A DNA stretch of 52,163 nt. It comes from an uncultured Sutterella sp. GTDB taxonomy: Bacteria > Pseudomonadota > Gammaproteobacteria > Burkholderiales > Burkholderiaceae_F. The notes below the pieces were generated by a model. The model was not told the origin of the DNA. It ran no database searches and was given only the letters and a program-made list of their open reading frames with translations. Positions 27,574-34,782 of the stretch are shown one piece after another (position 1 is the stretch's first letter; every line of letters begins with the position of its first letter). The stretch spans positions 1 to 52,163 of the forward strand of contig CAJKMT010000006.1 of assembly GCA_905201055.1 (NCBI GenBank). The letters are read 5' to 3'. Position numbers and translations under genes: made by a program.

Positions 27574-28323
27574 ATGACTGAACTTGTCAGGTTATCGAAA
27601 CGCATCAGTGAATTGGGAATCGCCTCGCGACGCGAGGCCGATGCCTGGATTGAAAAAGGCTGGGTGAAAGTCAACGGAGAAATTGCCTCCTTGGGCATGA
27701 AAGTTTCTGCGCAAGACCGCATTCAGATCTCGTCTAAAGCCAAAAACGAGCAGAAAAAACTCGTGACGATTTTGCTCAACAAACCGGTCGGTTATGTCAG
27801 CGGTCAGGCCGAAGAGGGCTATGAACCCGCCAAGGTTCTCATTACAGCCCAAAACCACTGGATGCGTGACGATTCCGGCATACAGTTTCACCCGTCACAA
27901 TTAAGTCATCTGGTCCCTGCCGGCCGACTTGATATCGATTCCGTAGGACTTTTAGTGCTCACTCAGGATGGCCGTGTTGCCAAACGCATTATCGGCGAAA
28001 CGAGTGAAATTGAAAAAGAGTACATCGTTCGAGTGGTCAATCAGGACGGCTCTCATGCCACTCTTTCAGAACAAAACCTGAAGCTGCTCAATTTCGGTTT
28101 AAGTCTTGATGGTAAGGCACTTTTGCCCGCTAAGGTTTCCTGGCTCAATGACGATGAGCTGCGCTTTGTTCTCAAAGAAGGGAAAAAAAGACAAATTCGC
28201 CGAATGTGCGAGGCTGTCGGTCTTAAAGTTTTGAGACTTAAGCGGGTCAGAGTCGGTCAGGTCATGTTGGGAGCGTTGCCCCCCGGACAATGGCGCTACC
28301 TTAAACCGAACGAAACTTTCTAA
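27574..28323 (+). CDS. RsuA/RluB/RluF-family pseudouridine synthase
   Basis: This makes pseudouridine in rRNA. The 249-residue protein has an N-terminal S4 RNA-binding domain (RLSKRISELGIASRREADAW, WVKVNGE) and a catalytic domain with D120 in AGRLDIDS, followed by IEKEYIVRV and KEGKKRQIRRMCEAVG. Its short length and lack of a tail fit RsuA or RluF best. The exact site cannot be set from sequence alone. It follows tsaC by 12 nt. Confidence 0.85.
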   Translation: MTELVRLSKRISELGIASRREADAWIEKGWVKVNGEIASLGMKVSAQDRIQISSKAKNEQKKLVTILLNKPVGYVSGQAEEGYEPAKVLITAQNHWMRDDSGIQFHPSQLSHLVPAGRLDIDSVGLLVLTQDGRVAKRIIGETSEIEKEYIVRVVNQDGSHATLSEQNLKLLNFGLSLDGKALLPAKVSWLNDDELRFVLKEGKKRQIRRMCEAVGLKVLRLKRVRVGQVMLGALPPGQWRYLKPNETF

Positions 28324-28339
28324 AACAAATTAATCGATC

Positions 28340-29227
28340 ATGCAAAATCGTGCGGTATTGGCGCAGTTGCTTTTGGTGTTTGTCACCCTTTTATGGGGAT
28401 CCACTTTTTTAACGCTTCAGATCGCCTTGCAATGGGCCGATCCCGTGGTCATTGTTGCGCTGCGTTTTGTATTGGCTTCATGCATTGTATTTTGCATATT
28501 AAAAGGCAACCTCCGGGCGATCTCCCGCTATGAGTGGAAGGCCGGTTTTTGTATCGGGCTCAGTATTTTTGGTGTTTACACTCTGCAAACGATCGGCTTG
28601 GGATCCATTCCAAGCAGCACCTCAGCGTTTCTTACCGGTCTTTATGTGGCTTTCGTTCCACTGCTGCAGTGGGTGGTTCAAAAACATATTCCGCAGCCCA
28701 TCACCATTGTCACGATTATTCTTGCCTTTGCCGGAATGACACTTTTTGCCAACCCGTTCTCCGTGAGTTTATCGGGACAAGTCGGCGAATGGGTGACTGT
28801 TTTAAGTGCGCTGATCTGTGCGGTGGAAATTCTTTCAATCAGCTATTTTGCCAAAGGGTGCCGCCCCCTTCAGCTCAGTTTCACTCAGCTCGTCACTGTG
28901 GCAGTGCTTGCCCTCTTTACATTAATTTGGCATGAACCGGTCCGTCCCACTCAGTGGACTTTAGGACTGGCAATTTGCATCGGAGCACTTGCTGCGATTG
29001 TCAGTTTTGTGCAGTTTGGGATCGGCTGGGCGCTAAAATATGTCCCGGCTATGAAGGCAACGCTGATATACGCGCTTGAACCGGTATTTGCCGGCATCAT
29101 CGGCTGGTTGGCAGGCGAACATTTTGGCGTATCGGAGCTGACTGGCGCCGCATTGATTATTTTGGCTGTTCTCATTTCAGCTTGGCGCCCCGGCAAGCGT
29201 AAAGACAATGGGGGTGATGTTTTATGA
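28340..29227 (+). CDS. EamA/DMT-family inner-membrane transporter
   Basis: The 295-residue protein has about ten hydrophobic helices in two EamA repeats, beginning with FVTLLWGSTFLTLQIAL (the conserved WG near the N-terminus). GLGSIPSSTSAFLTGLYV ends the first repeat and ALEPVFAGIIGWLAGE the second. Such proteins export metabolites or amino acids; no substrate can be assigned. Its stop overlaps the murI start (ATGA), so they are coupled. Confidence 0.88.
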   Translation: MQNRAVLAQLLLVFVTLLWGSTFLTLQIALQWADPVVIVALRFVLASCIVFCILKGNLRAISRYEWKAGFCIGLSIFGVYTLQTIGLGSIPSSTSAFLTGLYVAFVPLLQWVVQKHIPQPITIVTIILAFAGMTLFANPFSVSLSGQVGEWVTVLSALICAVEILSISYFAKGCRPLQLSFTQLVTVAVLALFTLIWHEPVRPTQWTLGLAICIGALAAIVSFVQFGIGWALKYVPAMKATLIYALEPVFAGIIGWLAGEHFGVSELTGAALIILAVLISAWRPGKRKDNGGDVL

Positions 29228-30018
29228 CAGAGAATCAACCGATCGGCTTTTTTGACTCAGGCTGGGGCGGTCTTTCCATCATGAAAACTGCCCGAGAAAC
29301 ATTACCCTTTGAAAACTTTCTCTATGTGGCCGATTGTGGTCACTCCCCCTACGGGGATCAAAGCCATGAATTTATTGTCGAGCGTGCACGCAAAATCTCT
29401 GCTTTTTTGTTTGAGCAAAAAAAGATCAAGGCATTGGTTATCGCCTGCAACACCGCAACTGCCGAAGCAATTGACGTCATAAGAAATGAACGGCCGGACA
29501 AAATCATCATCGGAGTGGAACCTGCCGTAAAACCCGCAGTGCTGTTATCCAAAAATAAATGCATTGGCATGATTTCCACTACCCGCACGGCGCACTCAGC
29601 GCGATACCTTTCATTGCTTGAGCGCTTCGGTCAAAATGCAAGAATTTTGTCAGTAGGATGCCCCGGTTTGATGGATTGTGTTGAAGCCGGAGAGTTCGAC
29701 TCCCCTTCAACGATTGCGCTGCTTCACAAATATCTTGATCCGTTGATTGATGCAGGCATTGATACCTTGATTCTAGGCTGCACACACTATCCGTTTTTAA
29801 CGGATGCCATTCGATCAATTGTCGGAAGCGAAATTCTGATTTACGAGCCAAGTCCTGCGGTTGCCAAGCATCTCAAAGACCGTCTGGGAAACCAAGTAGC
29901 TGATGCACGATCCAAGGGTAATGAAACTTTTTACGTGAGCGGGCTCAATGAGCAAAGAAAAAGCGTGGCCAATCGCCTTTGGGGCAACGCCACGCTATTT
30001 GAAGAATTGAGTGTTTAA
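29224..30018 (+). CDS. murI: Glutamate racemase
   Basis: MurI makes D-glutamate for peptidoglycan. The 264-residue protein has the catalytic cysteines C75 (ACNTATA) and C186 (LGCTHYPF), plus FFDSGWGG near D11 where most homologues have Gly-Val/Ile-Gly-Gly. It overlaps the transporter stop by 4 nt. Its own stop overlaps the stop of the convergent thioesterase gene (30015-30018), leaving no room for a terminator. Confidence 0.95.
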   Translation: MTENQPIGFFDSGWGGLSIMKTARETLPFENFLYVADCGHSPYGDQSHEFIVERARKISAFLFEQKKIKALVIACNTATAEAIDVIRNERPDKIIIGVEPAVKPAVLLSKNKCIGMISTTRTAHSARYLSLLERFGQNARILSVGCPGLMDCVEAGEFDSPSTIALLHKYLDPLIDAGIDTLILGCTHYPFLTDAIRSIVGSEILIYEPSPAVAKHLKDRLGNQVADARSKGNETFYVSGLNEQRKSVANRLWGNATLFEELSV

Positions 30019-30434
30019 GCAGCCTCGGGCAAAAATTCTTTCATTTTTTCCCTAAGATCCTGGGGAATCGGCGTTGAACGACGATTTTTGGAGTCGATAC
30101 ATACCATCACTTCACGGCACTTCACGTGAAGCTCTTCACCCTTATAAAACTCGATTTCTACCGTAAAAGAGCTGTTGCCGATGTGGCTGACCCACAGGCG
30201 CATTTCACCCTGATCGCCGATATGAAAGGGTTTAAAAAAATCCGATTGAATGGACACCACGGGAATTAACACATCGTGACTGGGCATTTTTTCCCAAGGA
30301 AAACCCATTCCTTCACGAAACCAATCTTCAGTCAATCCGTTAAACAGTACAAAAAAATTCGGATGAAAAACGATTCCGGCGGGGTCGCAATGAGCGAAGC
30401 GGATCATGCATTCTTTTTTAAAAACTTTCCCCAT
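30015..30434 (-). CDS. Hot-dog acyl-CoA thioesterase (4-hydroxybenzoyl-CoA thioesterase-like)
   Basis: The 139-residue protein has the single hot-dog fold of the 4HBT/YbgC family, with the catalytic Asp D17 in HCDPAGIVFHPNFF. It hydrolyses an acyl- or aryl-CoA thioester in the cytoplasm. The RBS is GGAGAA. Its start overlaps the end of the KynB-like gene by 17 nt, so it is the last gene of a three-gene minus-strand operon. The substrate is unknown; pairing with an arylformamidase could suggest aromatic catabolism, but that is only inference. Confidence 0.85.
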   Translation of the reverse strand: MGKVFKKECMIRFAHCDPAGIVFHPNFFVLFNGLTEDWFREGMGFPWEKMPSHDVLIPVVSIQSDFFKPFHIGDQGEMRLWVSHIGNSSFTVEIEFYKGEELHVKCREVMVCIDSKNRRSTPIPQDLREKMKEFLPEAA

Positions 30435-31041
30435 TTTTTATTTTCTCCTTGGTATCGATCAGGACGGCTCGGACGGGACTGGCATCCAATCCTTGAATTT
30501 TCAACGGTAAAGCAATGAGTTGATAGTGACCTGTGCAAACTTTCGATAAATCGAGATTTTCCAAAATGATTAACCCGGCGTCAATAGCCAAAACATGGGA
30601 TTGGAGTTTATCGTCGCCGGCTTTATCGATACTCGGCGTGTCAATGCCGATCAGCGTAACGCCTTTATCAATTAAAAAAGAGGTCGCCTGCGCACTAAGA
30701 TAAGCGAAATTCTCCGTCCAAGTTTCGGGCATCGTAAACCCGCTTTTAATCAACACCCTGGAACAGATTATCGGCGGGAAATCTTCCGGTTCAATGGCTG
30801 ATTTTGTGACGACTTCAATAACCTGACAATCACCGATAAGCCGCGCAGGATCAATTTCAGAGACATCAGCAGCCCGGTTTAGGTGCAAAGGCGCATCAAT
30901 ATGGGCACCTAAGTGGGCACTCATCGTTAAAGTCCCGACTCTTACATTGGGTGCTTTTTCAAATCGCAAAGACAAAGGAGCATCTCCCGGATAAACAGGA
31001 GATGCTTCTGTCACTAACGGAGAAATATCAATGATGATCAC
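30418..31041 (-). CDS. Cyclase-family hydrolase, kynurenine formamidase (KynB)-like
   Basis: KynB hydrolyses N-formylkynurenine to kynurenine and formate. The 207-residue protein starts with the family pattern DISP...PVYPGDAP and has the metal-binding motif HLGAHIDAPLH (H43, H47, D49, H53) and the KynB-type GIDTPSID. Length is right for the family. No kynA or kynU is nearby, so it may act on another formylated or cyclic substrate. It overlaps the DUF72 gene upstream by 4 nt and the thioesterase downstream by 17 nt. Confidence 0.75.
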   Translation of the reverse strand: MIIIDISPLVTEASPVYPGDAPLSLRFEKAPNVRVGTLTMSAHLGAHIDAPLHLNRAADVSEIDPARLIGDCQVIEVVTKSAIEPEDFPPIICSRVLIKSGFTMPETWTENFAYLSAQATSFLIDKGVTLIGIDTPSIDKAGDDKLQSHVLAIDAGLIILENLDLSKVCTGHYQLIALPLKIQGLDASPVRAVLIDTKEKIKNGESF

Positions 31042-32114
31042 AAGGCTCTGGGATCAATTTGCTGATCTTTTTCGTTCGAGAGTTTTGTCACCAGATCTCG
31101 GGCGATTTCGATCATTGTCAAAGGAGCGCAACCTTCTGCTTTGTTGTTGGTCACCACATAACTCTTTTGACCGGATTTCAGAGCCACATCAAGCAAGTGC
31201 ACAATGCCGGAGCGCGTTGCCGGATCAGGATGCACGATGCGGTTAAATGGGGCATAGGTCATTTTGGCCACCCCATGGCGCTGAATCGGGTTCAGAGACC
31301 AACGGATCACCAGCGGTCCTCTCATTTTCCAGTCCTCAGACTGCGCTTCCGGATCTTCGAAATAGCGCAATGCCGCAGTTTGACGAATAACGTCCGGCAT
31401 CGAAGGATGCACGCCGACCACCAGGCGAACTCCTGTCGGACGCAAGGCATTTAAAAGCCTCTTCGTATAGATTGACAGAGTACGAACTTCTACGGCGTAA
31501 ATGGGTTGTTCGCCTTCGACCTCTTTGGGCAAGTCTGAGAAAAACTGAGCAATTCGGTCAATATAGTCATAGCACTCGGCCTGAGTCGGCAAAAGCGGAC
31601 GAGGAATCGGCGAGAGCTGGAAAACCAGCGGTCCGGCATTTTCTCCCAAACCGTTGATCACCGGATAAACAAACTCATGCATTGCCGCATGCAGATCCAA
31701 AAAATCCTGGTTAAGAGAGCGAAAGCGCCCTTTGGGATCACGTTTGACCGCATCAGTCACACTTTGCGGGGCTTTGATCAAAAAACGAAAATCTTCATTG
31801 ACCTGATTGGCCATCGCCGCATAAGACATTTCATTGAGCGTGCCGAAAAAAGACCAATCAATGCCGACTGCACGCAGCACAGGATGCTTACAGTAGGCCG
31901 TTAAACCACGTTTGGTCAGATCTTCAACTCCGCTTGTCTCGCCCCACACAATGCCTTTCCAGCCCGGAAAATTCCAACTTGCGCAGCCCAGATAAACCGA
32001 GCGAGGCAGCAAACGTCCCAGTCGCAAAACATCCTGAGAGGGTGTAACCGGTGTAATCGGAGATGAGGTAACTTCATCGAAACTGTAAGGATCTGTCGTA
32101 AATTGATCAAACAT
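31038..32114 (-). CDS. DUF72 (YecE-like) protein
   Basis: The 358-residue protein has the DUF72 pattern: YLGCASWNFPGWKGIVW, an interior LIKAPQSVTDAVKRD strand, LVFQLSPIPRP and the VEVRTLS region. The fold is a TIM-barrel-like hydrolase of unknown role. The frame opens at a TTG (32171), but the first good start is the ATG at 32114, which removes a spurious hydrophobic N-terminus. It heads the DUF72 / KynB-like / thioesterase operon through a 4-nt ATGA overlap. Confidence 0.82.
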   Translation of the reverse strand: MFDQFTTDPYSFDEVTSSPITPVTPSQDVLRLGRLLPRSVYLGCASWNFPGWKGIVWGETSGVEDLTKRGLTAYCKHPVLRAVGIDWSFFGTLNEMSYAAMANQVNEDFRFLIKAPQSVTDAVKRDPKGRFRSLNQDFLDLHAAMHEFVYPVINGLGENAGPLVFQLSPIPRPLLPTQAECYDYIDRIAQFFSDLPKEVEGEQPIYAVEVRTLSIYTKRLLNALRPTGVRLVVGVHPSMPDVIRQTAALRYFEDPEAQSEDWKMRGPLVIRWSLNPIQRHGVAKMTYAPFNRIVHPDPATRSGIVHLLDVALKSGQKSYVVTNNKAEGCAPLTMIEIARDLVTKLSNEKDQQIDPRAL

Positions 32115-32325
32115 AGACTTGCCCAATCTGCATAGCAACAAAAAAACAATCAAAACAAAATTCGCAACCAAATGAGTGCTTTACTTTGAGTATACGACCG
32201 AAAAGAGCCGAGCATTTGCCTGCAAATGAGTATTTTTGCTAAGAATTTCAAAAAATAGCAGAAAAAATGCCCTGCTTCAATTCCTGATGCGGGACAAATA
32301 TAACAAATTGAATTTATTTAAATTC
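32115..32325 (-). promoter_or_regulatory. Upstream region of the DUF72 operon
   Basis: On the minus strand a TATACT (plus 32189-32194) is a likely -10. Just upstream is a 16-bp dyad (CATTTGC-CT-GCAAATG, 32213-32228) where the -35 should be, which could be an operator. No coding sequence was seen. Confidence 0.35.
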
Positions 32326-32352
32326 GAGGCGAAGATTTTTCATCTTCGCCTC
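32326..32352 (-). terminator. Terminator after the His-rich periplasmic gene
   Basis: A perfect 11-bp stem (GAGGCGAAGAT / ATCTTCGCCTC) with a 5-nt loop lies 18 nt beyond the stop at 32370, on the minus strand. Only a short T-containing run follows. Confidence 0.6.
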
Positions 32353-32369
32353 ATCTGAGTTTGAGCTTA

Positions 32370-32957
32370 TTAGGCCTTGGGACCGCGGGGTTGAGGTTTG
32401 GGCGCCGGATCGGGCGGTGTCAAAAGACTGCCGGTATTGACGATGTAGTCAAATTCTTCCATCGTTTCTTCTCCCACCGCTTTTTGCAGGTCAGCACGGG
32501 CTTTGACATAAGCGTCAAAGGCTTTAGCGTGAGCATTCATAAAATCGCTTCGCGCCTGAAGTCGATCTTGCCGTGCCATACCGGGACGAAAAGCCTCGCG
32601 ACGGTCAAAACGCACCTGGGCTAAATCGCCGTAAGCCTTCTGCATTTGCTGCCAGGCTTTTTGCTTCGTATCAATCCCCAAGACAGTGCCGACTTCATTA
32701 AGAAAATCCGTGGCCTCCTGTGCGTTCATGCGGAAAGTGTGAACGCCTCTGTCCATAGCAAAACGGGGGCCTGCCATATGATGCGGTCTCATTCGGTAGC
32801 AATCTCCGCAATAACCGTCACGGGGACCGTCATAGCGATGATGCCAACCGGGGCCGGGATGATCATCCCAACAAGGGGCGCCATGCCAGGCAAAGCTGCT
32901 TAACGGAATTAATCCCGCAGAAATAACGGCGGCGATAATAAAAGGTTTTTTTGTCAT
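32370..32957 (-). CDS. Secreted His-rich Spy/CpxP-like periplasmic protein
   Basis: The 195-residue protein has a Sec signal (MTKKPFIIAAVISAGLIPLSSFA), then a segment rich in His, Asp, Pro and Cys (HGAPCWDDHPGPGWHH, YCGDCYRMRPHHM). A helical region with Arg, Gln and Ala repeats follows, as in LTXXQ-type Spy/CpxP chaperones. The tail is Pro-rich. The family assignment is loose; a metal-binding or envelope-stress role is an inference from composition. The RBS is AGGGGA, which also takes part in the leader structure described separately. Confidence 0.55.
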   Translation of the reverse strand: MTKKPFIIAAVISAGLIPLSSFAWHGAPCWDDHPGPGWHHRYDGPRDGYCGDCYRMRPHHMAGPRFAMDRGVHTFRMNAQEATDFLNEVGTVLGIDTKQKAWQQMQKAYGDLAQVRFDRREAFRPGMARQDRLQARSDFMNAHAKAFDAYVKARADLQKAVGEETMEEFDYIVNTGSLLTPPDPAPKPQPRGPKA

Positions 32958-32963
32958 AATTAT

Positions 32964-33015
32964 TCCCCTACCTGAAAAATATCCCCTGCGTGTCGTTGCA
33001 GCATCGCAGGGGAAG
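32964..33015 (-). promoter_or_regulatory. 5' leader with two mutually exclusive pairings at the His-rich gene
   Basis: Read on the minus strand, TCCCCTGCG (33005-33013) pairs with CGCAGGGGA (32992-33000) as a 9-bp hairpin with a 14-nt loop, followed by TATTTTT. The RBS nearby contains AGGGGAA, fully complementary to the TTCCCCT at the base of the first arm (7 bp). So the first arm can pair with its hairpin partner or mask the RBS. Confidence 0.45.
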
Positions 33016-33048
33016 TAAAGACTTTAGCTTGCTTGCAATTGCAGTGTA

Positions 33049-33061
33049 CGCAAGGCTTGCG
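33049..33061. repeat. CGCAAG-G-CTTGCG palindrome upstream of the His-rich gene
   Basis: A perfect 6-bp inverted repeat around one base lies in the promoter region of the His-rich gene, about 90 nt before its ATG. It could be a regulator site; its form is loosely like MerR-family dyads. No regulator gene adjoins. Confidence 0.3.
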
Positions 33062-33182
33062 CAACAATCTTTTGGTAACTGTATATTTTTGTTATAGCCG
33101 TGTGTCTGCTCGTAACCTGGCCTAAGATTAAAAATACTGCTCTAAACGTCTTTCCAGCTCCTAGCCCCTGCCCCGCTTTTGA

Positions 33183-33188
33183 TACAAT
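33183..33188 (+). promoter_or_regulatory. Possible -10 element of purB
   Basis: TACAAT in gaTACAATgt lies 40 nt before the purB ATG. No good -35 is visible. Confidence 0.35.
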
Positions 33189-33228
33189 GTTGGCGTCATA
33201 AATTTACATTTTTTCAGGACGTTACAAA

Positions 33229-34593
33229 ATGGAACTTTCCGCTTTAACCGCTCTGTCTCCGCTCGACGGCCGCTACGCTCGCCAAACCGAGTCTTTGCGT
33301 GACATTTTCTCCGAATCCGCTTTCATGCGCGCACGTGTTCGCGTGGAAGTGGAATGGTTAATTGCTTTGTCCGAAGCACAACTGCCCGAACTTGATCACC
33401 TCTCCGATCATGGCAAAGCTTATCTGCGCGGACTTGTGGAAAACTTCACCGTCCAATCCTGCCAAGAAATCAAAGACATCGAAAAAACCACAAACCACGA
33501 TGTCAAAGCCGTTGAATATTGGATCAAAGAACAAGTTTCTCATGACGAAGAGCTCGCCCGCGCCAGTGAATTTGTCCACTTCGGCTGCACCAGTGAAGAC
33601 ATTAACAACACCTCTCATGCCTTAATGCTCACCGAAGGACGCAAAGAACTCGTGGCCTATCTTCGTTCCATTCACCAAACTTTGGTTGAAAACGCTCACC
33701 GTTGGGCTGAAGTTCCGATGCTCTCGCGCACTCACGGTCAAACGGCCTCTCCCACCACCGTCGGCAAAGAATGGGCCAACGTCGCCATGCGCCTGAAACG
33801 CGCAATTGAATCCATCGAATCGGTCACCATTTTGGCGAAGATGAACGGTGCTGTCGGCAATTTCAACGCTCACACCATCGCTTATCCGGAAAAAGATTGG
33901 GAAGCCTTTGCCAAGAAAGTTGTTGAAGAACGTTTGGGGCTGACCTTCAATACCCACACGATTCAAATTGAACCGCACGATTACATGGCCCAGCTTTTTG
34001 ATGCCATCGTTCGAGCCAATACGATTTTGCTCGACCTTGACCGCGACATCTGGGGCTACATCTCCATGGGCTTTTATAAACAAAAACTCAAGGAAGGCGA
34101 AGTCGGTTCTTCGACCATGCCGCACAAGGTCAACCCGATTGACTTTGAAAACTCCGAAGGTAACCTGGGCATTGCCAACGCGCTCTTAACGCATTTGGCT
34201 CAAAAGCTGCCGATTTCCCGCTGGCAGCGCGATTTAACGGACTCAACCGTTTTGCGTAACCTCGGAGTGGCTTTCGGCTATTGCTTCGTAGGCTACAACG
34301 CCCTTACCCGCGGTTTGGGTAAGCTGCAGCTCAACGAACACCGCATCGCTGAAGACCTTGATCATGCCTGGGAAGTGCTTGCCGAGGCCATTCAAACCGT
34401 TATGCGCCGCTACGGTGTGCCTCACCCCTACGAACAGCTCAAGGCTCTTACCCGCGGCAAGGGCATCACACCGGAAACCATCCACGAATTTGTTTCTCAG
34501 TTGGATATCCCGGCCGATGCCAAGGAACGTCTGATGAAATTAACACCTGCCACCTATATCGGTAAGGCTGTTGAATTAGCCAAACGCGCCTAA
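33229..34593 (+). CDS. purB: Adenylosuccinate lyase
   Basis: PurB splits SAICAR and adenylosuccinate, two steps of purine synthesis. The 454-residue protein has the short E. coli-like layout: SPLDGRYARQ, the TRSHGQ-like RTHGQTASPTT and the superfamily signature GSSTMPHKVNPIDFEN. It is a single-gene unit with AGGA before the ATG and a terminator after it. It complements purC/E/K at 24-26 kb. Confidence 0.97.
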   Translation: MELSALTALSPLDGRYARQTESLRDIFSESAFMRARVRVEVEWLIALSEAQLPELDHLSDHGKAYLRGLVENFTVQSCQEIKDIEKTTNHDVKAVEYWIKEQVSHDEELARASEFVHFGCTSEDINNTSHALMLTEGRKELVAYLRSIHQTLVENAHRWAEVPMLSRTHGQTASPTTVGKEWANVAMRLKRAIESIESVTILAKMNGAVGNFNAHTIAYPEKDWEAFAKKVVEERLGLTFNTHTIQIEPHDYMAQLFDAIVRANTILLDLDRDIWGYISMGFYKQKLKEGEVGSSTMPHKVNPIDFENSEGNLGIANALLTHLAQKLPISRWQRDLTDSTVLRNLGVAFGYCFVGYNALTRGLGKLQLNEHRIAEDLDHAWEVLAEAIQTVMRRYGVPHPYEQLKALTRGKGITPETIHEFVSQLDIPADAKERLMKLTPATYIGKAVELAKRA

Positions 34594-34612
34594 TTACCGC
34601 TTGATTTCGCCA

Positions 34613-34642
34613 AAAGCCCGGAATTTTCTCTCCGGGCTTTTT
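34613..34642 (+). terminator. Rho-independent terminator after purB
   Basis: A 10-bp stem (AAAGCCCGGA / TCCGGGCTTT) with an 8-nt loop ends in a T run. Confidence 0.85.
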
Positions 34643-34782
34643 CGTCCCTGTGATCCGGAGCTTGGAATCTGCAACTTTTTGAGTAATGACACCTTTAGTC
34701 AATGCAGAAAAATATTATGCAAATGCTTAAAATGTTTGGATTGAAATTACCAAATGCGTCCTGATTTTCAGAGGTTTTCAGC

